Below, piece after piece: positions 33,835 through 44,244 of a stretch of DNA of 46,326 bases. The DNA is from Thermomicrobiales bacterium (lineage in GTDB: Bacteria; Chloroflexota; Chloroflexia; Thermomicrobiales; UBA6265): positions 1 through 46,326 of the forward strand of contig JAMLHN010000032.1 of the NCBI GenBank assembly GCA_023957115.1. The letters are read 5' to 3'. Position 1 is the stretch's first letter; every line of letters starts with the position of its first letter. Under the pieces are notes generated by a model. The model ran no database searches. It was not told where the DNA came from and worked only from the letters and a program-made list of their open reading frames with translations. A program made the position numbers and the translations under genes.

Positions 33835-34430
33835 CGCGAGTAATACTCCACAACAAGGTGCTCTTCGCACTTCACGGGGACTTCCTGGCGTTCCGGCACA
33901 TAGAGGAATCGAGCAGTGTTTGCGCCCAGCTCGGCTTCCACGTATGGCACGCTCGAACCCTGATCGCGGAACTCGCTGAACATCGAAAGCGACTGGCTGC
34001 GTGGTTTGACCGAGATCACATCCCCGGGTCGCAGGCGCTGCGACGGAATGGTGGCCTTCTGCCCGTTCACTAGAAAGTGACCGTGCGTGACGTACTGGCG
34101 CGCCGCGTAGATGGTCGGTGCAAAACCGGAGCGAAGGACGATCGAATCCATGCGGCTCTCAAGCAGACCGACGAGATTCTCGCCTGTTGCGCCCGGCATC
34201 CGGGACGCGCGCTCGAACATCCGCTGCAGATACTTCTCGCCGACGTTGTATTGGAACCGAAGACGCTGCTTCTCGAGCAGCTGCACACCGTAGTCGGATT
34301 TGCGGCGCCGGCGCTGCCCTCCGGCCTGACCCGGGGGATTGGGGCGCTTCTTCATAATCCGCTCGGCTTTCGGGGTCAACGCAACACCGAGCGCCCGAGA
34401 TTTCTTGACTTTCGCACCAGTAAAGTTCAC
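33831..34430 (-). CDS. rpsD: 30S ribosomal protein S4 (zinc-less type)
   Basis: S4 is a 16S-rRNA-binding primary assembly protein. From GTG 34430 (preceded by GGAGAAG) the protein is 199 residues. The N-terminal part KKSRALGVALTPKAERIM followed by RPNPPGQAGG and SDYGVQLLEKQRLRFQYNV is of the C-minus type without the four zinc cysteines, closest in my memory to actinobacterial S4. The S4 RNA-binding domain follows (TIYAARQYVTHGHFLVNGQK). It is a lone gene, not in an rpsM-rpsK-rpoA cluster, so it could be the only S4 or a second copy. Confidence 0.93.
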   Translation of the reverse strand: MNFTGAKVKKSRALGVALTPKAERIMKKRPNPPGQAGGQRRRRKSDYGVQLLEKQRLRFQYNVGEKYLQRMFERASRMPGATGENLVGLLESRMDSIVLRSGFAPTIYAARQYVTHGHFLVNGQKATIPSQRLRPGDVISVKPRSQSLSMFSEFRDQGSSVPYVEAELGANTARFLYVPERQEVPVKCEEHLVVEYYSR

Positions 34431-34545
34431 TGAATCTTCTCCACATTTGACCGGAAACCGGCCAAGCCGCCGCGCAGCATCTCCTCCCTGGAGGAGCGCA
34501 ACCAGCAAATCTTACTCAATCTATCCGAAAATGATCAAGTCGATA

Positions 34546-35766
34546 TCACGTGTTCTGCACGCATTCGACATTGGCGAGACCAGATTCTGCCCTCGTCACG
34601 ATATTGTCGCAGATCACCGCGTTTTCTGTCTGGTCGGGATCCTGAATATAAAATCCGTAGCCCGGTCCGTCCAACTGAACCGTGTTCATCGTAAACGTGT
34701 TCTGCTTGCCCCAGCCCAGATTCCCGACGTTGTGCGTCTGGAAGCCATCCCCGGGCGAGCCGACCCCCACATTCCCACGGACGACGTATTCGTTCCCCCG
34801 GAGATCGACCCAGGAATCGCCAGTAGTCATCGCGGTTCCATCGAAGGAGTTGTAGTCGAGCAGGCCACCGGTCGAACCTTCTCTGACCCGGATAGACTCC
34901 GCAGGCGTATCCCAAATGCGAGTTCGGGAAATCCGCATGTTGTCGTTCTGGTCCAGCTCGTCCGGTGACGCTCCAGCCGGAGCGCCAACCGATACCCCGA
35001 CGCCGCTGGATCCGGCGGTCAATCCGGTGTGGTGAATCAAGGAGTCCTGCACCACGCCATCGGACGCATTCGACTGGAAGGCGATACCAGCCCCGCCGGT
35101 GGTCGAGACGGCGACATAGTCGATCTGCACCTGCGTACCGCCGTCGACCAGGATTCCGGTCTGCGCATTCGTGACGGATATGCCCCAAACCCCGACCATG
35201 CTACCGGTGATCATCAGGGCGGTTCCATTGGCAGGTCCGCCGCTATCGATGACCGCCTCCCGCGGACCGCAGATCCAGATTTGCTTGCCTTGCTCGCCCG
35301 AGGCCGAGATGGAGAAGTTGCCCGCGTACTTCCCGGGCGCCAGGACGATCTGGTCACCCGCTTGCGCGGTTTCCAGGGCCTGCGTGAGCTCCTGCGCGTT
35401 CGCTACCGGCACGTGCCGGCTGGCGGCACCGGGGCAGATCGTATTGACCGGGCTCGATTCGATACGTCCCATCCACTCGGGCATGGGCGCCGGTTCGCGC
35501 ATCCCTGCCGGGCTCGCACTCGAATCGACACCGGTCGACGGCGTCATGTCCCGCGCCGCGTCCGCGGCTTCCGCGGTCCGCTTGATATCGGTCTCGGTTG
35601 CGACCGGAAGCGGAGTCCAGCTCAGCGCCGAATTCTCGAGCGCGGCCGTCGCGGTTGGGGTTGGGATGTTCTCCTCAGAGGGCGTGAAGAAGACCAGGTA
35701 GGCGACGATGAAAAGAGACAGCACGAGCACCACTGCCGCAATAAGTCGCCGTTGTCGATATTCCAA
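34546..35766 (-). CDS. Membrane-anchored right-handed beta-helix protein
   Basis: About 406 residues. After a short basic start comes one transmembrane segment (RRLIAAVVLVLSLFIVAYLV), a Thr/Pro/Ala-rich linker, then a parallel beta-helix (roughly 135-400) of NosD/pectate-lyase-like type with repeated turns such as ANAQELTQALETAQAGDQIV, APGKYAGNFSISA and many GxxxxxN rungs. Such folds bind or cut polysaccharides; here no catalytic residues are assigned. TTG at 35766 is my choice, with a GGGGGG stretch upstream; the open frame to 35883 is less likely. The active part should be outside the cell. Confidence 0.7.
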   Translation of the reverse strand: MEYRQRRLIAAVVLVLSLFIVAYLVFFTPSEENIPTPTATAALENSALSWTPLPVATETDIKRTAEAADAARDMTPSTGVDSSASPAGMREPAPMPEWMGRIESSPVNTICPGAASRHVPVANAQELTQALETAQAGDQIVLAPGKYAGNFSISASGEQGKQIWICGPREAVIDSGGPANGTALMITGSMVGVWGISVTNAQTGILVDGGTQVQIDYVAVSTTGGAGIAFQSNASDGVVQDSLIHHTGLTAGSSGVGVSVGAPAGASPDELDQNDNMRISRTRIWDTPAESIRVREGSTGGLLDYNSFDGTAMTTGDSWVDLRGNEYVVRGNVGVGSPGDGFQTHNVGNLGWGKQNTFTMNTVQLDGPGYGFYIQDPDQTENAVICDNIVTRAESGLANVECVQNT

Positions 35767-36038
35767 CCGTTCCCAACCCCCCGATAATTCAACGCATACG
35801 GTCCAAGTTTCAGAACCCACGCTCCGAAATGCAAGGTTCTGCGCTCCAACGCGACAGATGGCGCATCCCAGGTATGAGACCACACAATCGGATATTCTCC
35901 GCGCATCGAACGCTCCGAATGGGCGCGTTTCCTCGATTCCGTTCGTCGCGTCGTTGGTCTCGTCGAACAGAGCCGCTCAGGACTATAGCGCGATGCACTT
36001 CATCGAGTCTCCGGCGATCACCTGGAAAGGCAATTCCC

Positions 36039-36521
36039 ATGACGTCATTCGAACCCGACGACGCGGCGCAGCTCGATTCTGGAATGGATCGGCGTACGTT
36101 GATCAAGGGAGCCGCCGGCGCGACCGCTGCGCTTGGCCTGCGGACAGCCATCAGCGATCGTTCCGCCGCCGCGCCGTTGCCATTCGTGCCGAGCGACTTC
36201 CGAGCAGTCATCCACGTCACGAGGGCCGATGATCTGCCGTACGCGTTCTCAGCCTTGCAGACGATCGCCGACCACTACTCAAAAGCGTCCGGCCGGCTGG
36301 TTCTCGACGGATCGGCGGTAACATCGCTCACGTCCGACCAAACACTGGATGCATTGCAGCAAGCGCATGAGCATGGGGCCGAAATTGTGGCCGCGAGCGA
36401 TGCACTGGAGATCAATGGGGTCGACGTATCGAGCCTGCCGGATTTTGTGAACACGAAAGAGACAGGTCTGATCGCCGTGGTCGATGCCCAGCTGAAGGGT
36501 TTCCATTACTACAAGCTTTAA
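36039..36521 (+). CDS. Tat-exported DsrE-like protein without cysteine
   Basis: A 160-residue protein. The N-terminus has a twin-arginine signal, MDRRTLIKGAAGATAALGL, so Tat export is likely. The rest has the DsrE/DsrF fold pattern: RAVIHVTRADDLPYAFSALQ, a middle HEHGAEIVAASDALEINGVD (equivalent to the GV-ivaCgnamk segment) and the end TGLIAVVDAQLKGFHYYKL. The DsrE active cysteine is missing; in fact there is no cysteine at all, so sulfur transfer is unlikely. ATG 36039 lies some 12 bases after GGAAAGG. Not linked to neighbours. Confidence 0.72.
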   Translation: MTSFEPDDAAQLDSGMDRRTLIKGAAGATAALGLRTAISDRSAAAPLPFVPSDFRAVIHVTRADDLPYAFSALQTIADHYSKASGRLVLDGSAVTSLTSDQTLDALQQAHEHGAEIVAASDALEINGVDVSSLPDFVNTKETGLIAVVDAQLKGFHYYKL

Positions 36522-36661
36522 AGCAGATCCCGAATTGGTTGCCACCCTGACCCGGTCTGCCAGGGCGCGCCGTTCTCGGCCCGCGGCCGATCGCAGGGCA
36601 GAGATGCGCCTGCGCCACGATCGCGGAGGGACCCCCCGTCGCCTACGTTTCGGGCGCTGCT

Positions 36662-38264
36662 CTAGGCGGCGATCTTTCGATCGATCAGCACAAAAGGCGC
36701 GCTGGTATCGGGATCGATCACGATCGTGGCTTCGACATCGAACACATGCGCCAGCAGGTCCGGAGTGATGACATCGCCCGGAGGGCCGGCCGCCACGACC
36801 TCGCCCGCCTTCATTGCGATGATCCAGTCGGAATAGCGTGCCGCTAGATTCATATCATGCAGGACGAGGGCGATGGTTCGATGCTCGGTCCGATTCAGCT
36901 CGACCGCCATCTCGAGTAGCTCGATCTGCGCCCCGATATCCAGAAAGGTGGTCGGCTCATCGAGCATGAGCACCGGCGTGTCCTGGGCCATGGCCATGGC
37001 GAACCAGACGCGTTGGCGTTGCCCTCCGGAGAGGGTGTCGATCTCACGATAGCGGAGATCGCATAGCTCGCATTGGGTGAGCGCCTTTTCGACCGCCAGC
37101 TCATCCTCGGCACGCCATTGCCGCAGGAACCCCTGATGCGGCATACGGCCGAAGGCGACCATATCTTCCACCAGGAACCCGGACGGCGGCGTCGGGCCTT
37201 GCGCCATATACGCCATGCGGCGTGCGAGCGCCTTCCGTTTCATCGAGCGAACGTCAGCGTTGTCGATTCGCGAACAGCCGCATGTCGGTTTGAGCAAGCA
37301 GGTGCAACACCGCATGAGGGTCGATTTTCCGCAGGCATTCGGGCCAATGATGGTTGTGATCTTGCCGGCAGGGATCTGTGTCGATATGTGACCCAGAACC
37401 TGGTGTTTGCCGTATGCAGCGCCCAGTCCGTCGAACCCGATCGAAGGGGCAATGCCGTTCGTTCGGTCTGGCGGTCGCGCGGAGATTGGGCGCGGACCCG
37501 GCACGATGTAGATCAGATTCGACTGGGGATGGCGACGCACGGCACAATCGATGTCATAGAGCGCTCGCAGCGAATCCGGAGTGATCACGTCCTCCGGGGC
37601 GCCCGAGGCAACGATCTTGCCCTCGGCCATGGCAATCATCTGGTCGCTGACACGGGCGGCTTCGTTGATGTCATGGAGCACCATGACAATGGTACGGTCG
37701 CCTTCGCGATTGAGCTTGAGCACCAGCTCCATGATCTCGAGCTGATGAGCGACATCGAGATACGTCGTCGGTTCGTCGAGCAAGAGGAGCGGCGTTTCCT
37801 GGGCGAGCGCCATGGCAATCCAGGCGCGTTGGCGTTGCCCTCCGGAGAGCTCATCGACGATCCGCTTGCGCAGGCCTGACATTCCGGCAAGCTCGAGCGC
37901 ACGATCGACCGCTTGCTCATCCTGCGCTGACGGCGTATGCAGGAACGGCTGATGCGGGAAACGCCCGCGCCGAACCAGATCTTCGACCGTCAATCCTTCC
38001 GGCGCGACGGCCTGCTGGGAAAGAAGTCCGAGCCGTTTGGCGACCTCACGACTTGGGAGCTGGTGGATCAACTGCCCGTCGAGGACGACGGTCCCTCCCG
38101 ACGGCCGGTGGATGCGGGCGAGACCGCGCAACAGCGTCGACTTCCCACAGCCGTTGGGCCCAATGATGGTCGTGATCTTGCCGTCGGCGACGTCGATCGT
38201 GGTGTCGATCAAATCGCTCGGCGCCGTAGGCAAGTGTGACGTTTTGTCCTTCGAGGCGGCTCAC
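36662..38264 (-). CDS. Tandem siderophore ABC ATPase, apparent 5' frameshift
   Basis: Two complete FepC/FecE-type ATPases in one protein of about 530 residues. Domain 1: GPNGCGKST, LSGGQRQRAW, LLLLDEPTTYLD. Domain 2: GPNACGKST, LSGGQRQRVW, LMLDEPTTFLD. They power Fe(III)-siderophore import by the permeases encoded just upstream. The intact frame begins only at TTG 38233 and lacks the first beta-strand. The missing part (SRLEGQNVTLAYGAER) is present in another frame from GTG 38264, seven bases after the permease stop. Removing one T from the TTT at 38211-38213 (coding strand) would join them as AYGAER-LIDTTID. So this is either a sequencing error, a recent mutation or a recoded site. Confidence 0.85.
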
Positions 38265-38271
38265 TGGGCGA

Positions 38272-39336
38272 TCACATCCTTGTATTGGTGCGGTAGAGCA
38301 GGAAGAGGAAATAAGGTGCGCCGAACGCCGCGGTCAGGGCGCCGACCGGCAGGGCAACCGGGAGGTAGTGCTGGCCGATCACATCGACCGCGAGCACGAA
38401 GAATGCGCCAATCACGGCTGTAAACAGAATCATCGTTCCGGAGAGGGGTCCGACGATCATGCGTGCGAAGTGCGGGACCATGAGCGCGACGAATCCAATG
38501 GGGCCGGCAAGCGCAACGGCAACGCCGGCCAGTGCACAGCCAACGACGATAAGGCCGAGTCGCGTCCGTTCGAGCGAAAGACCGAGCCCACGAACGACAT
38601 CGTCGCCAAGTTGCATCGCCCTGAGTGGCCATGCGAGGAAGACGGCAACCGGCAGGCAGATCAGCAATGTGACGGCCAGGATCCGCACATCGAACCAGCT
38701 GCTTCCGTAGATCGAGCCGATCGACCAAACGATCGCCGGGCGCACCTGTTCGAGCGGGAACTTGACCAGCAGGTACTGATTGAAGGCGAACAGGAACTCG
38801 CTGACGCCGATCCCGACCAGAATCAGCCGATTCGGAGAAATGCCCTTCTTCCATGTCAGGAGATAGACGACTGCCGCCGCGAGACTGGCGCCCAGAAAAG
38901 CGGCCGCGGGAAGAAGGCTATAGCTGAGGCCGGTCACGATCCAGAACACCGCAACCACCGTTGCCCCGGCGTTGACGCCGATGATGTCGGGCGACACGAG
39001 TGGATTGCGCACCAAGCCCTGGAAGATCGCGCCAGAGACCGCGAGACTCGCGCCGACCATCGCGGCCGTCAAGACGCGGGGGAGCCTTAGTTGGCGAACG
39101 ACAAGCAGCTGATCGTCTGTACCGTTGCCGGCGACCGATCTTGCGACGTCCAAAAAGGGGATCTCGTAGCTTCCCAGCGTCATTGCCCATATGATGAGAA
39201 GTCCGAGGAGCACAGAGACCACTGCGGTCAGGAAGAGCACCCAGATGTTGATGCGCAGGGCGATGCCGCCGCCGCGAACTGTTCTGTGGCCCGCGCGTGA
39301 GGTTGGTGGAGACGCGTGCATAACGGCCATTGCCAA
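38272..39336 (-). CDS. FecCD-family siderophore ABC permease, second
   Basis: A 354-residue inner-membrane permease with about ten transmembrane helices. Family blocks: LRLPRVLTAAMVGASLAVSG, FQGLVRNPLVSPDIIGVNAG, and GPIGFVALMVPHFARMIVGP. It should form a heterodimer with the product of the preceding permease gene. Translation probably starts at TTG 39336 or ATG 39330, overlapping or touching the stop of the upstream permease, so the two are coupled. No substrate-binding protein gene is found in the operon. Confidence 0.92.
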   Translation of the reverse strand: MAMAVMHASPPTSRAGHRTVRGGGIALRINIWVLFLTAVVSVLLGLLIIWAMTLGSYEIPFLDVARSVAGNGTDDQLLVVRQLRLPRVLTAAMVGASLAVSGAIFQGLVRNPLVSPDIIGVNAGATVVAVFWIVTGLSYSLLPAAAFLGASLAAAVVYLLTWKKGISPNRLILVGIGVSEFLFAFNQYLLVKFPLEQVRPAIVWSIGSIYGSSWFDVRILAVTLLICLPVAVFLAWPLRAMQLGDDVVRGLGLSLERTRLGLIVVGCALAGVAVALAGPIGFVALMVPHFARMIVGPLSGTMILFTAVIGAFFVLAVDVIGQHYLPVALPVGALTAAFGAPYFLFLLYRTNTRM

Positions 39337-40407
39337 TCAGCTCGCCAGCGTGCGGCGGCGAGCGATGGCGATCAACACCGGAGCACCCACGACGGCCGTC
39401 ACGATTCCCACGTGCACTTCTGCAGGACGTGCGACGACGCGTCCAATCACATCGGCGCTGGTCAGCAAGATTGCCCCGACGACCATGGAATACGGCAGGA
39501 CCCAGCGGTAGTCGGGTCCGATGATCGAGCGAACGAGGTGAGGCGTGGCCAGCCCGATGAACGCGATCGGACCGGCCGCGGCAACGGCCGCCCCGGTAAT
39601 GACCACAACCAAAATGAGGCCAATGGCACGCAGCCGGCTCGTCTGCATGCCCAATGCGCGAGCGGTTTCATCGCCAAGACTGAGGACATTGAGCTGGTGG
39701 CCGAGCAGGAGCCCGATGGCCGAGCCGCCGAGTATGAACGGCGCCAGCCAATAGAGTGTGTCCAGATTTCGTCCCGCAACCGAACCGGCCAGCCAGAAGC
39801 GCACGACGTCCATGGTTTCCCGGTCGAGGAGCAAGAGCGCGCTGGTCCAGGCGGAGAGCATGGCCGACACGACGATTCCGGCCAAGGCGACCTTGGCGGG
39901 CGATGCTCCACCCTTCCCCGCGGTCGACATGATGAAGACCAGCAATGCGGCCAGCAACGCGCCCGCGAATGCGAACCAGACGTACTGATATGGCGCGGTC
40001 AGATTGAAAAAGAAGACGGCGACGACGACGGCGAGGGTGGCGCCGCTGCTGACCCCAAGAATCGAGGGATCGGCGAGCGGATTGCGGGTGATGGCCTGGG
40101 CAATGGTTCCGCTTAGGCCCAGTCCAGCGCCGACGACGATGGCGTAGATGGTACGCGGCAACCGAAGCGTTCGGACGACGAGCTGTTCGTAGACATCCGG
40201 GTTGTAATGGAAGAGCGCGTTCCAGGCATCCGCTGTGGTGATGCTGAGCGACCCGATACGCAGGCTGAGCATTCCCACCACGAGCAGGATTCCGATGAGC
40301 ACGATCAAGCCGATGGGGAGGAGCGACCGCGAACCGATTCCGCGCGTCCCGGAGGTTGGGTGGATCACGTGGGCGGGGGAAGCCATAGGACTATGCGAAC
40401 CAGCCAT
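39337..40407 (-). CDS. FecCD-family siderophore ABC permease, first
   Basis: A 356-residue permease paralogous to the next gene, with TLRLPRTIYAIVVGAGLGLS, AQAITRNPLADPSILGVSSG and GPIAFIGLATPHLVRSIIGP. About 30 N-terminal residues before the first helix are extra and cytoplasmic; the start may be one of several methionines. It leads the permease-permease-ATPase operon and is divergent to the siderophore-interacting protein, a common arrangement for iron uptake and release. Confidence 0.92.
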   Translation of the reverse strand: MAGSHSPMASPAHVIHPTSGTRGIGSRSLLPIGLIVLIGILLVVGMLSLRIGSLSITTADAWNALFHYNPDVYEQLVVRTLRLPRTIYAIVVGAGLGLSGTIAQAITRNPLADPSILGVSSGATLAVVVAVFFFNLTAPYQYVWFAFAGALLAALLVFIMSTAGKGGASPAKVALAGIVVSAMLSAWTSALLLLDRETMDVVRFWLAGSVAGRNLDTLYWLAPFILGGSAIGLLLGHQLNVLSLGDETARALGMQTSRLRAIGLILVVVITGAAVAAAGPIAFIGLATPHLVRSIIGPDYRWVLPYSMVVGAILLTSADVIGRVVARPAEVHVGIVTAVVGAPVLIAIARRRTLAS

Positions 40408-40755
40408 GCCAGGAGCAATTCCAGCGGGATTTCGCTTCTGCCACCATGGATTCGACCTCGTCCGAGTACGACCCGCGAATATCCGACGAGTCGCCTCGGA
40501 ATTTACGATTCTCGCCCCGATAAGTCAAGGGAGGATACGCCTGGGGCGAACAGATTCGGACGGATCGATCGTCGAGGTTTAGGGATCCGACTCCTTGTGC
40601 TCTGACAGATTCCCACCATCTGGCAATTGACGTTCATCTGGACGCCTCCTAGTATTCCGACGGATTTCATCAGATTTTGAGATCCAGGAGTCGAGCTGGA
40701 GCCAGCTCGTTCCAAACCCGGACCAATCGATTTCCAGTGAACACGCGGAGCAACG
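40408..40755. other. Divergent control region of the iron locus
   Basis: About 350 bases between the permease operon and the SIP gene. No gene supported. No classical Fur or IdeR/DtxR consensus was found by eye; the best candidate operator is the palindrome at 40692-40709. Confidence 0.4.
40692..40709. promoter_or_regulatory. Palindromic operator candidate before SIP gene
   Basis: CGAGCTGG-AG-CCAGCTCG, eight-base perfect arms with two-base centre, 46 bases upstream of the SIP start codon. It does not match Fur or DtxR consensus. It may be a metal-regulator site or a hairpin. Confidence 0.35.
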
Positions 40756-41577
40756 ATGAGCAGCGAACTGAAGGCAGCACCTCGGAGACGGCGGAAACCA
40801 CCGGTTTTCCAGACGATTCCTGCGACGGTGATCGGGTCCGAGTGGATTACGCCGCGTATGGTCCGCCTGAAGATCCATAGCGACCGAATGGCCGGATTTG
40901 TCCACGAGTCCGATCCGGATCAGTTCGTCACGGTCATCTTTCCGCGGCCGGGCCAGGAGCTGATCGAGCTTGCACCGGATTTCAACTGGGACTACTTCTA
41001 CGGGCTGCCCGATACGGACCGGCCGCAGGCTCGGAACTACACGGTGCGCCGGTTCGATTTGGCCGCCGGCACGATCGATGTCGACGTCTTGGTGCATGGC
41101 GGGCCTGGGTTGGGCGAGCATTGGGCCATCAATGTGAAGCCGGGGGCGCCGGTCTATCTCTGGGGACCGCGGATCGCATATAACCCCTTTCCCAATGCGA
41201 CGTTCTTCCTCCTCTTCTGCGATGAATGCGCCGTTCCCGCGGCCGCGGCAATCATCGACTCGCTTCCGGCGGACGCCAGAGGACATCTTGTCGCCGAGGT
41301 GAAGAATGAGGCAGCCATACCGCCGATGCCGGTGCGGCATGGAATCACGGTCGATTGGGTCTTTTCCGACGACGTCGAGCCAGGTGAAAGCGACCGGCTG
41401 GCAGGCGCGGTCCAGCAGGTTCCGGTACCGAATGGCGAGCTGGTTTACGCCTGGGGCGGAGGCGAGATGAAGGCGATGCGCCACGCCGGCCGTCATCTGC
41501 GAAAGCATTGGGGCCTGGGAACGTCTTCGATCAGCGCGACCGGGTATTGGCGGGTCGGACAATCCAACGAGGACTGA
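40756..41577 (+). CDS. Siderophore-interacting flavoprotein (SIP family)
   Basis: A 273-residue FAD protein of the ViuB/YqjH family that reduces ferric siderophores in the cytoplasm to free iron. The FAD site is ARNYTVRRFD (RxYTxR), followed by the diphosphate region GGPGLGEHWAI, and the NAD(P)H-binding part holds LFCDECAVPAA and the C-terminal YAWGGGEMKAMR. The ending SATGYWRVGQSNED is typical. ATG 40756 has GGAG six bases before. Divergent from the FecCD operon, so import and release are paired. Confidence 0.93.
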   Translation: MSSELKAAPRRRRKPPVFQTIPATVIGSEWITPRMVRLKIHSDRMAGFVHESDPDQFVTVIFPRPGQELIELAPDFNWDYFYGLPDTDRPQARNYTVRRFDLAAGTIDVDVLVHGGPGLGEHWAINVKPGAPVYLWGPRIAYNPFPNATFFLLFCDECAVPAAAAIIDSLPADARGHLVAEVKNEAAIPPMPVRHGITVDWVFSDDVEPGESDRLAGAVQQVPVPNGELVYAWGGGEMKAMRHAGRHLRKHWGLGTSSISATGYWRVGQSNED

Positions 41578-41584
41578 CGACATA

Positions 41585-41624
41585 TTCTGAAGGCTACCTA
41601 CAGCTTCTGAAGGCTGCCTACAGC
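41585..41624 (+). repeat. Two 20-bp tandem repeats
   Basis: TTCTGAAGGCTACCTACAGC (41585-41604) is followed directly by TTCTGAAGGCTGCCTACAGC (41605-41624), one base different. The second copy can fold GGCTG/CAGCC. It lies 8 bases after the SIP stop. Confidence 0.7.
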
Positions 41625-41745
41625 CGATTCCAAAATGGTTGACACACGCGACAGATGTTCGGGGCAACCGTGATTATCGGGCTGCGCCCGATGGCAGGAC
41701 ACAGAGGCACCAGCGCTCCGTCCGCCAATCGGATGAGCCGAAGCA

Positions 41746-41766
41746 CCGCCGGCACAGGGCCGGCGG
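41746..41766. terminator. GC-rich hairpin between convergent genes
   Basis: CCGCCGGC (41746-41753) pairs with GCCGGCGG (41759-41766) across a five-base loop. It lies between SIP (plus) and pip (minus), but has no T run, so termination is only plausible. Confidence 0.4.
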
Positions 41767-41794
41767 CTACCGCAAAATGGCCGGGCGGAACGGC

Positions 41795-42739
41795 TCAGCG
41801 GCGGTTCCCGGCGGCGAGCGCGTCCGTCGCGCGGATGAGTGCGTCCGTTATTCCCGGTTCCGCCACCGAATGCCCTGCGTCCGGAATAATGTGCAGCTCA
41901 GAACCCGGCAATGCCTGGTGTAGCTCCCACGCATTGCGGAGCGGGCAGATGACGTCGTACCGGCCGTGAACGATGACCGCCGGAATATGCGCGATACGGT
42001 GGGCGTTTTCGATGAGCTGGTTGGGCGTGTCGAAAAACGCGCCATTCACGAAGTAGTGGTTCTCGATTCGAGCGAACGCGAGACAGTCGTCGTCGGTCGA
42101 TTGCGGCGAAGATGGAAGCAACTGGCTGGTCGAGAACTCCCAGGTCGCCCATGCTCTGGCGGCTTCGACCTGTGCCTCCGGATCGTCGCCGAACAACCGG
42201 CGATGATAGGCGGTCATGAGATCGCCACGTTCTTCCGGCGGGATCGGGGCGAGGTAGTGCTGCCAGAGATCGGGGAAGAGGTTGCTCGTGCCCTCCTGGT
42301 AGAACCACGCCAGCTCATACGGTCTGATCAGGAAGATTCCACGGAGGACCAGCTCGGTCACCCGGTCGGGGTGGGTTTCGGCGTAGGCGAGCGCCAGGGT
42401 ACTGCCCCAGGAGCCGCCGAACACTTGCCACCGCTCGATGCCGAGATCGGCGCGGATGCGTTCGATGTCGGCAACCAGATTCCATGTCGTATTGTTCTCG
42501 ACCGAGGCGTACGGCGTGCTCCAGCCGCAACCGCGTTGATCGAAGAGCACGATGTGATAGGCATCGGGGTCGAAGAGCCGCCGTTGGGCAGGATGGATTC
42601 CGCCGCCCGGACCGCCGTGAAGAAAAATGACCGGTTTGCCGTCCGGGTTCCCGCATTCCTCGACATAAACCCGGTGACCATCTCCGGGTTCGAAAAACCA
42701 GGTGCGAAACGGCTCGATCTCTGGATAGAGCGTTCGCAT
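41795..42739 (-). CDS. pip: Proline iminopeptidase
   Basis: A 314-residue alpha/beta-hydrolase that removes N-terminal proline from peptides. The oxyanion region is FLHGGPGGGIHP, followed by DQRGCGWSTP; the nucleophile elbow is GGSWGSTLALAYAE; the acid and base are in VHGRYDVICP and PDAGHSVAEPG. MRTLYPEIEPF is the normal start for the family. Its ATG comes two bases after the argG stop, so the two are translated from one message. Confidence 0.94.
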   Translation of the reverse strand: MRTLYPEIEPFRTWFFEPGDGHRVYVEECGNPDGKPVIFLHGGPGGGIHPAQRRLFDPDAYHIVLFDQRGCGWSTPYASVENNTTWNLVADIERIRADLGIERWQVFGGSWGSTLALAYAETHPDRVTELVLRGIFLIRPYELAWFYQEGTSNLFPDLWQHYLAPIPPEERGDLMTAYHRRLFGDDPEAQVEAARAWATWEFSTSQLLPSSPQSTDDDCLAFARIENHYFVNGAFFDTPNQLIENAHRIAHIPAVIVHGRYDVICPLRNAWELHQALPGSELHIIPDAGHSVAEPGITDALIRATDALAAGNRR

Positions 42740-42741
42740 GT

Positions 42742-44097
<1,356 letters not shown>

Positions 44098-44244
44098 TCA
44101 GAGAACGTCACGTGAATTCCATGTGAACCCGATTCTACGCAATTCGCCGGCAAGCACCGGAGGGCTTGTGCTGTCCGTGGCATGAGCGCAGAATGAGGTC
44201 ACGGGTCTCTTCATTGTCGTTACGTCTCACGCGAAGGGAAATCC

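Noticed and set aside
38236..39090. 284-codon open frame antisense to a FecCD permease
   Set aside because: Translation is rich in Glu/Asp/Arg/His, as expected from the reverse of membrane-helix codons.
44101..44140. Possible ARG box or promoter before argG
   Set aside because: A TAGAAT box is present, but no fitting -35 and no convincing ARG-box symmetry were found.
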